Made by a program: the position numbers and the translations under genes. Below are positions 31,731-42,274 of a stretch of 64,000 nt of DNA, in pieces (the stretch's first letter is position 1; each line of letters begins with the position of its first letter). The DNA is from Phytophthora colocasiae (Eukaryota > Oomycota > Peronosporomycetes > Peronosporales > Peronosporaceae). Location: NCBI GenBank assembly GCA_018806915.1, contig JAGKQI010000059.1, positions 1,178,001-1,242,000 on the forward strand. The letters run 5' to 3'. Under the pieces are notes generated by a model. The model made no database searches and had not been told where the DNA came from. It worked only from the letters and a program-made list of their open reading frames with translations.

Positions 31731-33306
31731 TCAGGCGCATTCTTCTCCACGTCTTCCGTGACATTGCTCGCGCCAGGACTTCGTTCTACCGTTGGCCATT
31801 TCTGCAAGTTCTTCAAGAATTAGTTGCTGTGAAATGCGGTCGCTGTCAGCCTGTTTCAACGTCTCGATGTCCTTTACATGGCGGGTCACCACAACCTTGT
31901 TGCTCTCCGGTAAGTATACTCTGATACCCTTTGTTTCGTCGCTTTTTCCGATCACAACTACGCTGAGAACGCTTTTGCAGATTCTTCTTGCTAGTGTCAA
32001 CGAATACAGCGCAAGCAGATCCAAAAACCACAATGTCTTGCAAACTTGGCGCACGTCCCGAGAGCACCTCCAGCGGCGACATTCGGTCATCGTTTGCACG
32101 GGTGGGACTGCGGTTCAATACATAGACCGCATATTCTGCCTCATATACCCAAAATGTCATTGGCAACTCGGAAGCAAACAGAATTCAGCGCACGATGTTC
32201 ATCACCGTTCGGTGCATACTCTCTGCTTTAACGTTGGCAGCTTGGTTCCTTGCCTGCTCTTCTGACGGGCCACTCTGATTGCTTGCAAAACTCGTCCACG
32301 TTGTTGTATTCTGCACCTCCGTCAGTACGTAGGACACGAACCTTGCACCCAAATTGCTTCTCGAACCAGGTCAGAAATTGTTCGAAGTATTTGGCGGCCT
32401 GATCCTTCGTCTTCGCCAAGAACACGCGGCAGTAATTGGACTTATGGTCCACGAAGTTCACCAAGTATCGATTTCCACGTCGGTCTCGGGGCGTAACAGG
32501 GCCTTTCAAGTCACTGCAAATCACCGCCCCCACACGATCAACTGGAGCATGCTCCCCAGTGTCTTTCGTCGGCTGTTGGGCACGCGTCTGCTTGCCTTCA
32601 GCACATACACGACAGTTGACCCGCTTGTGGCTAGTAATCTCAATCCCAGAGGCTGGGTCTTTCGCGATCCGCTCGATTGTATCAAATGCAAGATGTCCAA
32701 ACCTCTCGTGAAAGCCGACCAAAGTATCCTTCTGAACAATTCGAGAGGTGAGATGGCGGTCTTCCTCCACCACCGCGCTCATCACAACTTCTTTTCATCT
32801 GCTGCACAGAGCGCTGTCGACCACATTGCACTCTTGCTACCAGTACGTTGCTCTTGATATCCGCGTAGAACACCACTCGTGTAGGGTTGCCCTTCAATAC
32901 TGCCACACAGCCATTGTGATCAGCCACCTTGCAGCCCATTTTCAGCAACAAGCAGTACGACATCAGGTTCCTGGCTAGCTTAGGTGCATAGTAGACGTTC
33001 TCAGTGTGATCTCGGCCTGGACGCCGTCCACCATCGCTTTAAGCACAGCTGTTCCTTCAGCGTCACCTCAAGCTTTGTGCCATCGGGCTGAAAACTCTCC
33101 TCCGCGTCGTGGCATTCCGTGACGTCCCTGAGCATCGTCTTGTCGTTCACCATATGACGACTTGCACCACTGTCCAATATCCAGTCGTCAGTCCCGAGGC
33201 CATGTTCCTGAACATTCAAAGACCATTTGATCTTACTCTCGTCACCACCATCGTTCTTGTGCTCTTTTTTCAGGACAATCGCGCCGGATGTGGCCGACAT
33301 TGCCAC
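31731..33306 (-). pseudogene. Copia protease and integrase region
   Basis: The aspartic protease site WILDSGASRHM is in the frame at 33001-33306. The pre-integrase zinc region with FHERFGHLAFDT and C-RVCAEGKQ, then the integrase core with ICSDLKGP and VLRTDGGAEY, lie at 32228-32785. The integrase C-terminal part (VYVLNRSPT, PLEVLSGRAPS) continues at 31846-32166 in another frame. Several frame breaks make it non-functional. Confidence 0.85.
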
Positions 33307-34426
33307 ACTTGTAGCATTTCCTGCCAGTTGTGACGGTGCTGACTGTGTCCTTCCTGATCCCTTTGAACGTCTTGTCCTCGTCCTTCAGTGCTTGAGCCCA
33401 CGCCACAAGCTCACTTGCCTGTTGCATTGGGTCTGGCCTCGTAGGGTCGTACTTCGCCATCATAGCGATCTTCAAATCCGGGTCAGCGTACTTCACCACG
33501 TTTTCCAGCACCAAACTCGGCGACGCGTTGGTAGCCCCCATTAGCGCATTCAGGTAAAGGAAGTGGTCATTCCATGTACGCGAGCTCTCCTTCCGGGCTG
33601 AAACATCTCATCGCCTGCTGATTGGAGATGTTCACACGGAACGCCGCATTCATTTGTTCCATCACGAACCAAAGATTTGGCTGCAGCCCACCACCGCTGC
33701 ACATGTTGATGGAAGTACTTTTCAGCTTTGCCTCGCAGATGCTCTGCGAACTTATTGACCTTCGCCCGTTCCGTCCAGCGATAGCGGTAGGCGATCTCGG
33801 CCATCTCAACCTGCTCAATGAACAGTAATGCCCACTGTTCAAAGCCAGATCCTAGACCTTTGTAGACCTCGTTACCGTCGAATGCGCGTAGCGCTAAGCT
33901 TAGCCTCTCTCGCAGGGGGACGCGTGGTTCAGCTGCCATGACAGGCTCAGCATGTTGTTGCTGTGGCTGCTGCTGCGCGTGTGCTTGACCGGGGCGGGCG
34001 GTACGCTTGGTACTGTGGAACCCTGCGGTCCACTTCGTGGTCAAGATAGCCAGCACGCGCCCATCCTCCAGGAGTCTGGACCCCCAGGCCCACATGTCCA
34101 CCTCCAAGCTCGTCAACGTGCATTTGCCGCATCCCGAGGCTCCCGCCCTCCTCAATCGCTTGACGGAAGACGCTTCGCCTCAGCGGTTGGTCAGGAGACA
34201 CCGGCGCTCCCCGAGGCGTGACCGCCTTCTCCAGCATGTTCACCTTGGTGGTCAGCTGCCTCAGCAGCACCATCATATCCTCCATTCCGGGAGCGGCTTT
34301 TCCTTCATCAGGCGAGCTACCCCTTTCGTGGGCAGCAGGATCACCGCCACCAGTACCTGGCGCAACCTCTTTCGCAGGTAGCGGAGGTGTCTGTCGTGGC
34401 GAGACTTCGCCAGCGTCCTTGGGCTC
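33242..34426 (-). pseudogene. Copia gag region
   Basis: The reading is open from just inside the 5' LTR (Pro-rich start), then passes through at least three frame changes. It contains a coiled N-terminal segment (LLRQLTTKVNMLEKAV), a capsid-like helical region (FEQWALLFIEQVEMAE) and a CCHC zinc knuckle CYKCGNVGHIRRDC near 33270. The order and motifs are typical of Copia Gag, which packages the RNA. Frame breaks make it defective. Confidence 0.82.
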
Positions 34427-34432
34427 ATAACC
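34421..34432 (-). other. Primer-binding site complementary to initiator tRNA-Met anticodon arm
   Basis: The minus strand reads GGTTATGAGCCC directly next to the 5' LTR. It is the complement of GGGCTCATAACC, the anticodon stem-loop of eukaryotic initiator tRNA-Met. Priming by an internally cut tRNA half is known for Drosophila copia and yeast Ty5. Confidence 0.75.
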
Positions 34433-34561
34433 TATTGAATGTGTACGCTTTAGAAGGGAAAAGGAAAAGTGATTTACTATCAGTGCCGTACAGTCTCGCT
34501 GCGCAGAATTAACCCACGCGAGGTACCTTATCCACTACCGCTTACGACGTAACTTCCAACA
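34433..34561 (-). repeat. Copia LTR (5' LTR of the element)
   Basis: 129 bp, identical by eye to 29798-29926; followed by the CGACG duplication at 34562-34566. Confidence 0.92.
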
Positions 34562-35093
34562 CGACGCTCTGTCGACTATGTCGACTGTTCTTCCGCCACG
34601 ATTTCGTATGAGGAAGCGACGGCATCGGTGGCGACAGCTTCTTCACTACGACCGTCTCGCCCGCGAACGTCGCGAGCCATACCGTTCCGTACGCTCCAGC
34701 TCCTAATGGTCGAATGGGGACGATACTCTCCGCGTCGATCCGCCAAGAGGCCAGAGCTTCTTCGTCTTCTTCGGTTAACGCCAGTTTCGCTCCTTTGCGT
34801 CGGCCTAATTGGTAGAGTGGCAATGGTGGAGAACCAGCTTCGAGGTCTGTCTCGGCCTGTCTCCGCTTCTGTCTCTTACAGCAGAAGTACATGACGACCA
34901 CGAAGGCTAAGAGGAGGATGAGAGGGATGCTAATACTGAGCCACAGCTCCAGTGTGCGGTCGTCCGACGTGTCGGTGTCGTTGGTCACTGAGTCGACACT
35001 GCTGGAACCTGTGGAGATCGTCTGCTGCATTTCCGAAGGAACTTCGGCGATGCCACCTTCGAGCCATCTGCGCATCGGACTGAGGTTGGTCTA
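34562..35093 (-). pseudogene. Receptor-like kinase, 5' part (membrane helix and N-lobe), separated by Copia insertion
   Basis: Open from a probable splice acceptor (TTAG at 35094-35097) to the retroelement. It encodes a short extracellular stalk with MRRWLEGG and Thr/Ser, a membrane helix (LWLSISIPLILLLAFVVVMY), a basic juxtamembrane stretch, the Gly-rich loop PLGAGAYGTVWLA and the catalytic Lys in VVVKKL. In the present allele the frame runs into the LTR and stops 7 codons later. Removing the insertion rejoins it with 29797-28786. The original was a TKL-type receptor-like kinase with a membrane-anchored N-terminus. Confidence 0.82.
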
Positions 35094-35310
35094 ATAGTGA
35101 GAAAATGAACGGCCTGGCTTCTTATCGTTTGCTGTTAAGTTTCTCTCTCGTTCGGTCGGTGGCTTCCGTCGGCTCAAGACCCAAACTGTAATGTGGCAAT
35201 CCACTGAGCAGAGACCGACGGACGGACGGTTGGCTTGTCGGAGACTTGGCCAAGCGACATGTGCTCGGAAGGGATTCGAGCACGAGATTGGCCTCGTTAT
35301 ATACAGTGCA

Positions 35311-35441
35311 CGGCCGTCGCGGCATTGAAGAGATTCCAATTCGTACAGGTTGTGCCCCACTTTGGGGCTTCCGTTGATTTCCATCCACGAAAGACGTTCG
35401 TTGTCACAGATTCCCTGGCTTCGACGAGATGGAGTCTTTAG
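35311..35441 (-). CDS. Possible upstream exon of the receptor-like kinase (ectodomain end)
   Basis: Open minus-strand segment with GICDNERLSWMEINGSPKVG and LESLQCRDG. The spaced Cys residues resemble the C-terminal cap of an extracellular Leu-rich repeat domain. GT sites follow CRDG, so an intron of about 215 nt could join it to the acceptor near 35094. No clear Leu-rich repeats are visible further upstream, so the remaining N-terminus is either in unrecognised exons or lost. Confidence 0.35.
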
Positions 35442-36266
35442 TCGACGAGAGGATGGCTGTGGATACAGTGGATTGCGCTAGATTGCCGGTGGGATGTCGT
35501 CTAAGAATTGCTCGCGGAATGCCACTTTCCCGTGGACGACACCACACGAAATGTCCTCCGAGGTGATTGATTCTGGTCATTACTTGTATTACTTCCGGAT
35601 GGATCGCGGACCTTTTTGGAGACCGCGAAACTCCCTGGAAGAGCCTCACACAACCCGCTGGAAGATACCGAGGTTACTAGATGCACTGCAACACGCGAGT
35701 CGTGTGCAAGAGCATCGAATCTGCCATAGAGTTGAGTGTTTTTTGTTGTTTTAGCTGTCCGTCAACTCAAGAAACAACTTCCACTCGCGGCTTTGGGGTG
35801 GGGAAAAACGCAGATTTTGAACGCTCTCTCGGTGGGGAAGTTCACTCCATGACACGCGACGTCTCTACGGTGATCGCTGCTCGACAGCGTTTTGAAGTGT
35901 AACACCTTGTCGTAGGAATATCCAAAGAACTTGTGAACCTCAGTCATCGCTGCTGTCCCGACGTGTGTGTAAAGGATAATGGAGGGAGTCTGTCCGGTTG
36001 TGAAAGCCCCATTTCGATGGTGGTATGTAAAACTTAACCTACGTCTTGCGATACGCAGTCACGCTGCAACGTTCGTGTCCTGATATCTCATTGCATTCAC
36101 ACTGCGGAGACGTATGAATGGCGCTGACTCAAAAGTCTCAATGCTTCTGGGACACGGAGAACGAAGGACGAAGGACCAGATTGAAGCGTGCATACCGCTG
36201 GCAATCAGGATACTCGCGCGGTAGTGTACCTAGCAAAAAAGCACCGACGAAGATCAATTTGCATGG
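35442..36266. other. Intergenic region between kinase and CorA genes
   Basis: Only short overlapping frames. It may contain 5' exons or the promoter of the kinase gene, but I cannot place them. Confidence 0.35.
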
Positions 36267-36282
36267 GCTCATTCCTCAAGTA
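36267..36282 (+). promoter_or_regulatory. Oomycete initiator element before the second CorA gene
   Basis: GCTCATTCCTCAAGTA matches the first 13 positions of GCTCATTYYNCAWTTT. It lies about 35 to 50 bp before the ATG at 36317. Confidence 0.6.
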
Positions 36283-36316
36283 GCAGCTCAAGCACAAGAC
36301 CCGATCAGCATTAACG

Positions 36317-38307
36317 ATGGACAGTGCGTTGCTACCACATAACGACTCAGGGGATGAAGATACCATCTCCATTGTGGCCTACGGAGCGACACCTCCTCTT
36401 TCGGAAACGTCTCGAACGGCCAATGAGACTCGGAATTCATGGAGAGGACCTTCCACTAATGTCCAGACTAACTATCAACCCCCAGACTGGAATTCAGACG
36501 ACGAAGTGATCGTCGATGGAAGTGCGAGACGCGTCGCAATCAACTCCAGATCCAACAGCAGTAGAAGCAGCAGCAGTAGTAGTGAAGCTGCTTCACCCCC
36601 TGCGACTCCTCCATTACCCGGTGGTAATAGCTTCCGAGGGGTGAAATCAGACCCTACAGCGTCTGTGAAGTCGAGTGATCAACCTCCGACACCTCCGGCG
36701 AACACTAAAGTACGGCCACTGACGCTCTACGGAAAGGATATTCTCCACATTTTTCCGTTTGGGACGACGTCACAGGACGGGAATCCTGTGAAATGGTCGG
36801 ATACGCTGGGAGCGATCGACACGGAGGACGATTTTTCCATTCGGGATCCACATTTTGACCTTACGAACGGCAAAACCTCCAAACTTTTCTCGTTGTCCAA
36901 ACCTGACGGTAAGTTTGATTAAGATGTTGTCTTGATAAATTACCAAGAAACTGATGATGTGAATTTCTAGAAAAGGGAATGTTATCTTACGAAGGATTCC
37001 GATGTGGTTTGGAGGCTATGGGCATCGCTTGTGACAGTGACCGCCAGTTCCAAGCCTTTGTTGATGTCGTGGATGAAGACAAGAACGGAGTGATCTCGTA
37101 TGAGGAATTTCTGACTGCAATTCAGGAAATTAAACTGGCTCAGCTCTTCAACGAGCCATTTATCCGTACGATGCCAGCGTTGAGTGCAAGTATGGCGTCC
37201 CCTGTGACTGTGGGCTCCATTGAATACTCTCCGGACCGGATTCGTAGTGTCTACCCGATCAACCAGATCAAGAGCTTCATTTACTCCTCAACTCCAAGCT
37301 GGGCCAGTGTACGCTGGATCAACGTCAAAGGCATCAACACACTGCTGATGCGACGTCTGTCCGTCCGTTATCGACTGCACCCGCTTGCCATCGAAGACAC
37401 TCTGGGACCGGACGTGAAGAGACCGAAGTACGTCAAGTTCGACGAGCATTCGTTCCTCATTCTACAAACACTTCATCCACGGAACATGGCTACAGTGAAA
37501 TCGTACCAGCACATGTACAGAGCTTCCCAGTTCGTATTACCTGAAGACGACTCGCCTTTCGACAAGATGAGTGCCGCGGAGCTTGAAAACAGACTGAAAG
37601 AGCTCAACGTGGGCCACGTCATGTCCCCTCCTCAACAACTCAGTTTGTACGTCATGGAAGGAGTCCTCATCAGTGTTCAAGGCGCCAATACGCTGTGGGG
37701 ATCACTCAAGCAACGGCTACACGTGTCCTACTCGAAAGTCCGGCAGCATAGCACCGCCTTCTTGATGTACACGATCATGGACGTGTGTGTGAACGAATTG
37801 TCTCCGATTTCTCAGACTTTCGGAGCCAAATTGCTCATGCTTGAACGTCTCATGGAGCTTGACTCGCGATACTTCAACTTGAGTCGCATAGCTGGCTGTT
37901 CCAAGCAGATTAAGGGCCTTCAGATGCACTGTAAACCCATGAGAGAAGTGATTTCCAAGTTGATTACCAGCGACGACTACCAAGGTGAGACGTTGCAGTA
38001 TTTCGCTGATGTCCAAGAACATCTTACGACCATTGAAGAAGAATGTGTCCACAATTTGGATCGCTGCAACCTGCTAGTGGACGAGTTCAACAACGCGAGG
38101 GCCTCGCAGCAGAACGACGTGAGTTACATTTTGGCGCTCATTGCAGCTATTTTCCTGCCTGCACAGTTCCTCACGGGGGTGTACGGGATGAACTTCCCAT
38201 ACATTCCGGAGCAGACGTATCACTACGGATACTACGTCTGGTGGGCTGTTATGCTGGTGGTGGCTGGGCTCATTGTGCTCTTTTTCAAGTACAAGAGATG
38301 GCTGTAA
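36317..38307 (+). CDS. CorA-type magnesium transporter with EF-hand, second copy
   Basis: Exons 36317-36908 and 36971-38307 with a 62-nt phase-1 intron (GTAAGT to CTAG), about 642 residues. The domain plan is the same as the gene at 18790: Ser-rich acidic N-terminus, canonical EF-hand loop (DEDKNGVISYEE), CorA-like domain, and two C-terminal membrane helices with YGMNF between them. The last 70 residues are almost the same as in the other copy. This copy keeps the intron just before the EF-hand that has been turned into coding sequence, or disturbed, in the first copy. A good initiator element lies just upstream. The likely role is Mg2+ uptake or efflux, possibly under calcium control (inference). 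Confidence 0.92.
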
Positions 38308-38373
38308 AATATTCTGAACCAGCATGAAAATATTTTTGTGCTTTGCCTGCTCATTGTGAATTGCTTATGTGGC

Positions 38374-38377
38374 TTAA
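38374..38377. repeat. TTAA duplication, left end of piggyBac element
   Basis: TTAA just before the terminal sequence CCCTTCTAACCCG; matched by TTAA at 40487-40490. Confidence 0.75.
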
Positions 38378-39171
38378 CCCTTCTAACCCGAGCCGTTATT
38401 CTGTATTCTACAGAATAAGCAATTATCTTGATTAAAGTATGAACGATAACCTGCGAAAAGTATGCCGTTGGAAGCCCTTTCGTGCTCGGCGAGGCATATT
38501 CTGTACATAAAGTGTACATCATCGGCTATAGCATGAAAAATGTATCCAACATCTGCGAAACTGGCTATCTCATTTTGGCTCCCTGGCGGAAAAAACATGT
38601 TCAAAACCTCTCCCTCGGCAACCCCCGTCAAATTTGAAACGACTCTGTACTGTGCGGCACTCTTGGCGCCAACCAACCATCCGCCAAAAGCGCGCGAAGT
38701 GCAAAGCGCGCGAAGAGGAAGAATTTGCCCAGTTCCTAACTAACGGAGTAGTGAGGAGGAACTGGGCAAATACTTCTCTGCAGGCTCCAGCAAGACCTAC
38801 TGCAAAGTACGTGGTGCTAACTAGTTGTCCTTCTTATTCCTCGTCTTTACTTTCTCTTACGTTTGCGGAATCTAATCATCTTTTTAGGCTCGGTGGAATG
38901 CTCTTCCTGTCACCCGAGGTATCGTGCCATTTCTGATAGCACGTGAGCGTGAACGTGGCAGAGCGGGTACACGACCGCCTAAACCATTGCTGACAGAAGG
39001 TGCTCAGGCGGAACGCACCTTACACAAGTACTGCCTGCGTTTGTTCTGCTTGGTGATCCGATGTGTTCACTAACGTGTGCTTCTAGCGTGATATGACAAA
39101 ACACCAGGTCCTCGGCGTTGATATGAGTCTAAAGTTGATTCTGCGCAGCGCCAGTAGCTGGATGTGTCGAA

Positions 39172-39533
39172 TTATTCTGTAGCATCCCGACATACGGCTG
39201 TGGAAATTCTGTGCGGGCAACATCCAGAATTAGTAAAGCACCACTGAGTTATTCTGTAGCATCCTGACTTACGGCTACGGGAAATTCCTGTGCACACAAT
39301 TCGGGGCAACATCCATAATTAGTAAAGCACCACTGAGTTATTCTGTAGCATCCTGACTTACGGCTACGGGAAATTCCGTGTGCACACGCAACATCCAGAA
39401 CTAGTAAAGCACCACTCGAGTTATTCTGTAGCATCCTGACTTACGGCTATGGAAATTCCGTGTGCACACGCAACATCCAGAATTAGTAAAGCACCACTTG
39501 AGTTATTCTGTAGCATCCCGGCTTACGGCTGTG
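39172..39533. repeat. Minisatellite, about 4.4 copies of a 77-89 bp unit
   Basis: Units start with TTATTCTGTAGCATCC at 39172, 39249, 39338, 39421 and 39503, and each full unit ends near AGTAAAGCACCACT(C)GAG. Copies differ by small indels. Confidence 0.9.
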
Positions 39534-39647
39534 CTCTCATTGTATGTGATCTATCCATACTCTGGGATATCGCAGAGATCACCTGTCAAGTCAAAGTTAC
39601 TAGTTTCCGAACGTTGTCATTTATTTCCAGGTCTTCTACATCTTCTT

Positions 39648-40213
39648 CTACACTTTCCTCAAGTGGACCACCTCGTTGTCTGCCATAATGTCTTCTTCTG
39701 TCGGCGTTGAATCGGAATCGCTGACATCAGCGGTCTCCACGAGATTCACGTCATCGATAGCTGTAGAGCTAAACAGTCGCTCCTTTCGGAGCCTCTCCAT
39801 GAAATTGTCGCTACCAAACACGTCCGAGTCGATGAGGCCGTCGGCTCCGTTTGGTTCATCGGTCTCGCTCTTTGCTTCTTCATCAGCAGCCATGCACTCA
39901 CTCTGAATCGAATTCTGGATCATCCGGAAAAAGGCATTGGTCGCGCCGTCTTGCTCCGTATCATCCGGTATAGCTGCTGGTAGTTCACCTGTAGCGCCCA
40001 CCTCCTCTGTGTCGACAACTGTGGTGGCACAAAAATAAGGCCACTAACCTTCAAAGAAGTTTATGCCACGTCTGGATTCGTCGAGACGGCCCTTCACCCC
40101 GGCTTCACGTAGCGTTGATTCTAGGTCATCCCTGTCGGCTTACGAGCCTTCCAGCCTTCCTCGCAGATCTCGCGCCATAGTTGCTTGAACGGCATCTCTG
40201 CTGGGCCGTTCAT
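39648..40213 (-). pseudogene. Remnant of piggyBac transposase N-terminus
   Basis: The minus strand starts at ATG 40213 with a segment containing LWREICEEGWKARKPTG, then a TAG, then YVKPGVKGRLDESRRG. This is similar to N-terminal regions of oomycete piggyBac-derived proteins. After a frame change, an acidic 117-residue frame continues at 40001-39648. The catalytic domain is missing, so this is a decayed leftover carried by the non-autonomous element. Confidence 0.5.
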
Positions 40214-40486
40214 TTTTTCGAATGACAATGTGAGGTAGCTTCTGACACGTGAACCGATGGGCTTTCGACAGAATTTTCAAACCTGTTGGGGATTTATATG
40301 CGTCTTTCTATCCTCCTTGAATAATACCCGTCTATCATCCCATCGCCGATCTGTTAGGAAAGTGGACTGATCCAGACACCATACAATAATCTTCATGCGG
40401 AGTTTTGGAGCGCTGATGAGTTTGCTGGATATTAAATCCTGTACAATATATTATTCTGTAGGATACAGAATACCGGGTTAGAGGGG

Positions 40487-40490
40487 TTAA
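40487..40490. repeat. TTAA duplication, right end of piggyBac element
   Basis: TTAA directly after the terminal GAGGGG; partner of 38374-38377. Confidence 0.75.
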
Positions 40491-40924
40491 CGTAAACGCG
40501 GCAGGAAGCACGTTCTCAACGACACACGGACATACGGACTACATGTAATAGCACGTTCCGTTTGCAGTCATACTACTGTTCATGTCCTTTGAATATTTGC
40601 ACGGATTAATACACGTACTGTATGTACATGTACATGCTTGTATTGATAAACCGCGAGTCGCAGCACTGAGATACATGTACTGTACATACTACAGTACATG
40701 TACTTGCTTACGAGCTGTAAACATGTCAGTTAATAAACTTTGACACCCTCTGCAACCAGCATTTCCGCAAAGCTTCATGATACGTGTACGGTTGTACTAT
40801 GAGAACCTCTGACCAGCAGGAAAATGCGAGAGCTTTGCACGATCCGAAGCTTTGCCTCAGGCCCTGAGAGCTGGCGCTGTCGCCCAGTCATCCCTAACCG
40901 GGGACTTCCTCACTTCCTAAAAAG
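40491..40924. other. Promoter region of the RXLR effector gene
   Basis: Repeated ACATGTAC words (about 40620-40705) form small palindromes. No clear initiator element was found. No other gene. Confidence 0.4.
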
Positions 40925-42274
40925 ATGCGGTGGTACCGCGTGTTACTCATTGCGGTGGTTTCTTTCGTCATCTCGGCAGAGCAAGGCAACAGTTTGCATG
41001 CAACAGCTACCAGATCATTGCGAGGCAACGCGGTCAACTACTCCTTCAAAGACGTCGGTGAAGGTCCCAGCAGCGACACGGAGGAGCGAGTACCGGCAGG
41101 AGAAATGGGGGCCATCAACAAGCTCAAATCTTCGAAAACGCTGAAGAAATTCTCTCGATCCATGTCAAAAGCTGCCAACTCGTTCAGTGAGAAGATTTCG
41201 CCAGCGTTGCCCATAAAGGCCAAGCTTCAAGTGTGGTCTAACAACGGGAAATCAGTGCAGTTCGTCCGGGATGAACTTAAACTGACGGACTTAGCTGAAG
41301 CAGCAGCCCAACAAACCCAGAATTTCAAATACTACGACGATTTTGTGACTTCCCAACTGCCGATTTGGGCCAAGAAGGACCTCACTCCTGATGAAGTGAT
41401 TGAGCAATTGGGGATGAAAAGGCCTTTAGATGAGTGGTTTAAAGCGGACCCGAATTTCAAGTACTACGACAACTATTTGAAGGCCAGAGTGCCGTACTGG
41501 TCAAAGAATAACGTTGAGGTGGGTAAGGTGGCGGCGATGTTAAATCTCAACATATTGACAGCGGCTGCACGCAAAGATGCCGTAAATTTCCAGTACTACG
41601 AAGATTTTTTGACTAGCCAACTGCGTGTATGGATCGACAAGGACCTTCCTGTGGGCACTGTGATGGCGAAATTGGATCTGGACAAATTGAATGGAAAGGA
41701 ACTGCTGGCTCACCCGAACTACCCGTACTACAAGTATTTTGTCAAGGACAGGCTGAAAGCTTGGGCTACGGAAGGAACATATCTTGATGACGTAACTGAA
41801 AAGTTGGGAATGGGGGGTCTGCAGGGACAAGTGCTGAAAGCTCACCCGAATTTCAGATTCTTGGAGAAGTATAAAGCCAAAGCGATCCAGTATCAAGAGG
41901 AAGGATGGCTGAAACAAGGGCGAACTACATTTGATATCTGGAATTTGCTCGAGGTGGATCGAGTGCCTATGACTATTCTCAGGAGATCCCAGACCTACGA
42001 CGCCTACATGAAGTACGTCAATGTGATAGACAACTACATTATCCGTATGAGGGAGAAAGGCGTCGCGATGGATAAATTACCGAGATTGACCAGCAAGGAC
42101 GCAACTGCACATGAGTTACAAGAGAAGACGATTATTTGGACAAGTGCCAAAAGACCTGAGTGGTATGTGAAGTTTGCCTTGGGACTGGATGGTTTGGGAG
42201 AAAATGCGCTGAAAGAAGCAGCAAACTATCGGTTCTACGCGTACTACCTAGACGCAGTGAAATTCATTCAATAA
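40925..42274 (+). CDS. RXLR-dEER secreted effector with tandem helical repeats
   Basis: Intronless, 449 residues. A signal peptide occupies about residues 1-23 (hydrophobic core VLLIAVVSFVIS). RSLR lies at residues 30-33 and DTEER at 51-55, the spacing of oomycete RXLR effectors. From about residue 95 there are roughly seven repeats of some 50-55 residues with the pattern NF-YY--F---L--W, then V---L-L, like the (L)WY repeats of such effectors. RXLR proteins are secreted at the host interface and many enter plant cells; the target here cannot be read from sequence. It is flanked on both sides by mobile elements, the usual gene-sparse setting of effectors. Confidence 0.92.
   Translation: MRWYRVLLIAVVSFVISAEQGNSLHATATRSLRGNAVNYSFKDVGEGPSSDTEERVPAGEMGAINKLKSSKTLKKFSRSMSKAANSFSEKISPALPIKAKLQVWSNNGKSVQFVRDELKLTDLAEAAAQQTQNFKYYDDFVTSQLPIWAKKDLTPDEVIEQLGMKRPLDEWFKADPNFKYYDNYLKARVPYWSKNNVEVGKVAAMLNLNILTAAARKDAVNFQYYEDFLTSQLRVWIDKDLPVGTVMAKLDLDKLNGKELLAHPNYPYYKYFVKDRLKAWATEGTYLDDVTEKLGMGGLQGQVLKAHPNFRFLEKYKAKAIQYQEEGWLKQGRTTFDIWNLLEVDRVPMTILRRSQTYDAYMKYVNVIDNYIIRMREKGVAMDKLPRLTSKDATAHELQEKTIIWTSAKRPEWYVKFALGLDGLGENALKEAANYRFYAYYLDAVKFIQ

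Larger units (their letters stand above)
29798..34561 (-). mobile_element. Complete Copia-type LTR retrotransposon, coding region broken
   Basis: A 4764-bp element with 129-bp LTRs, a CGACG duplication, a primer-binding site and a polypurine tract. Gene order on the minus strand is gag, protease, integrase, reverse transcriptase, RNase H, the Copia order. It sits inside the kinase gene in the same orientation as that gene. The LTRs look identical, which indicates a recent insertion, yet the coding region changes frame many times. It was probably copied from an already defective parent with enzymes supplied in trans. Confidence 0.93.
38378..40486 (-). mobile_element. Non-autonomous piggyBac-type element
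   Basis: A 2109-bp element flanked by TTAA. The ends are inverted (CCCTTCTAACCCG on the left, CGGGTTAGAGGGG on the right), followed by matching palindromes TTATTCTGTA-3 bases-TACAGAATA at 38396-38418 and 40451-40473. It keeps only a piece of transposase N-terminus on the minus strand and lacks the catalytic DDD domain. An internal minisatellite is built on the same TTATTCTGTA half-site. Confidence 0.78.

Noticed and set aside
39172..39533. CRISPR-like array.
   Set aside because: The whole 77-89 bp unit is repeated, without unique spacers, and the genome is eukaryotic; it is a minisatellite inside a transposon.
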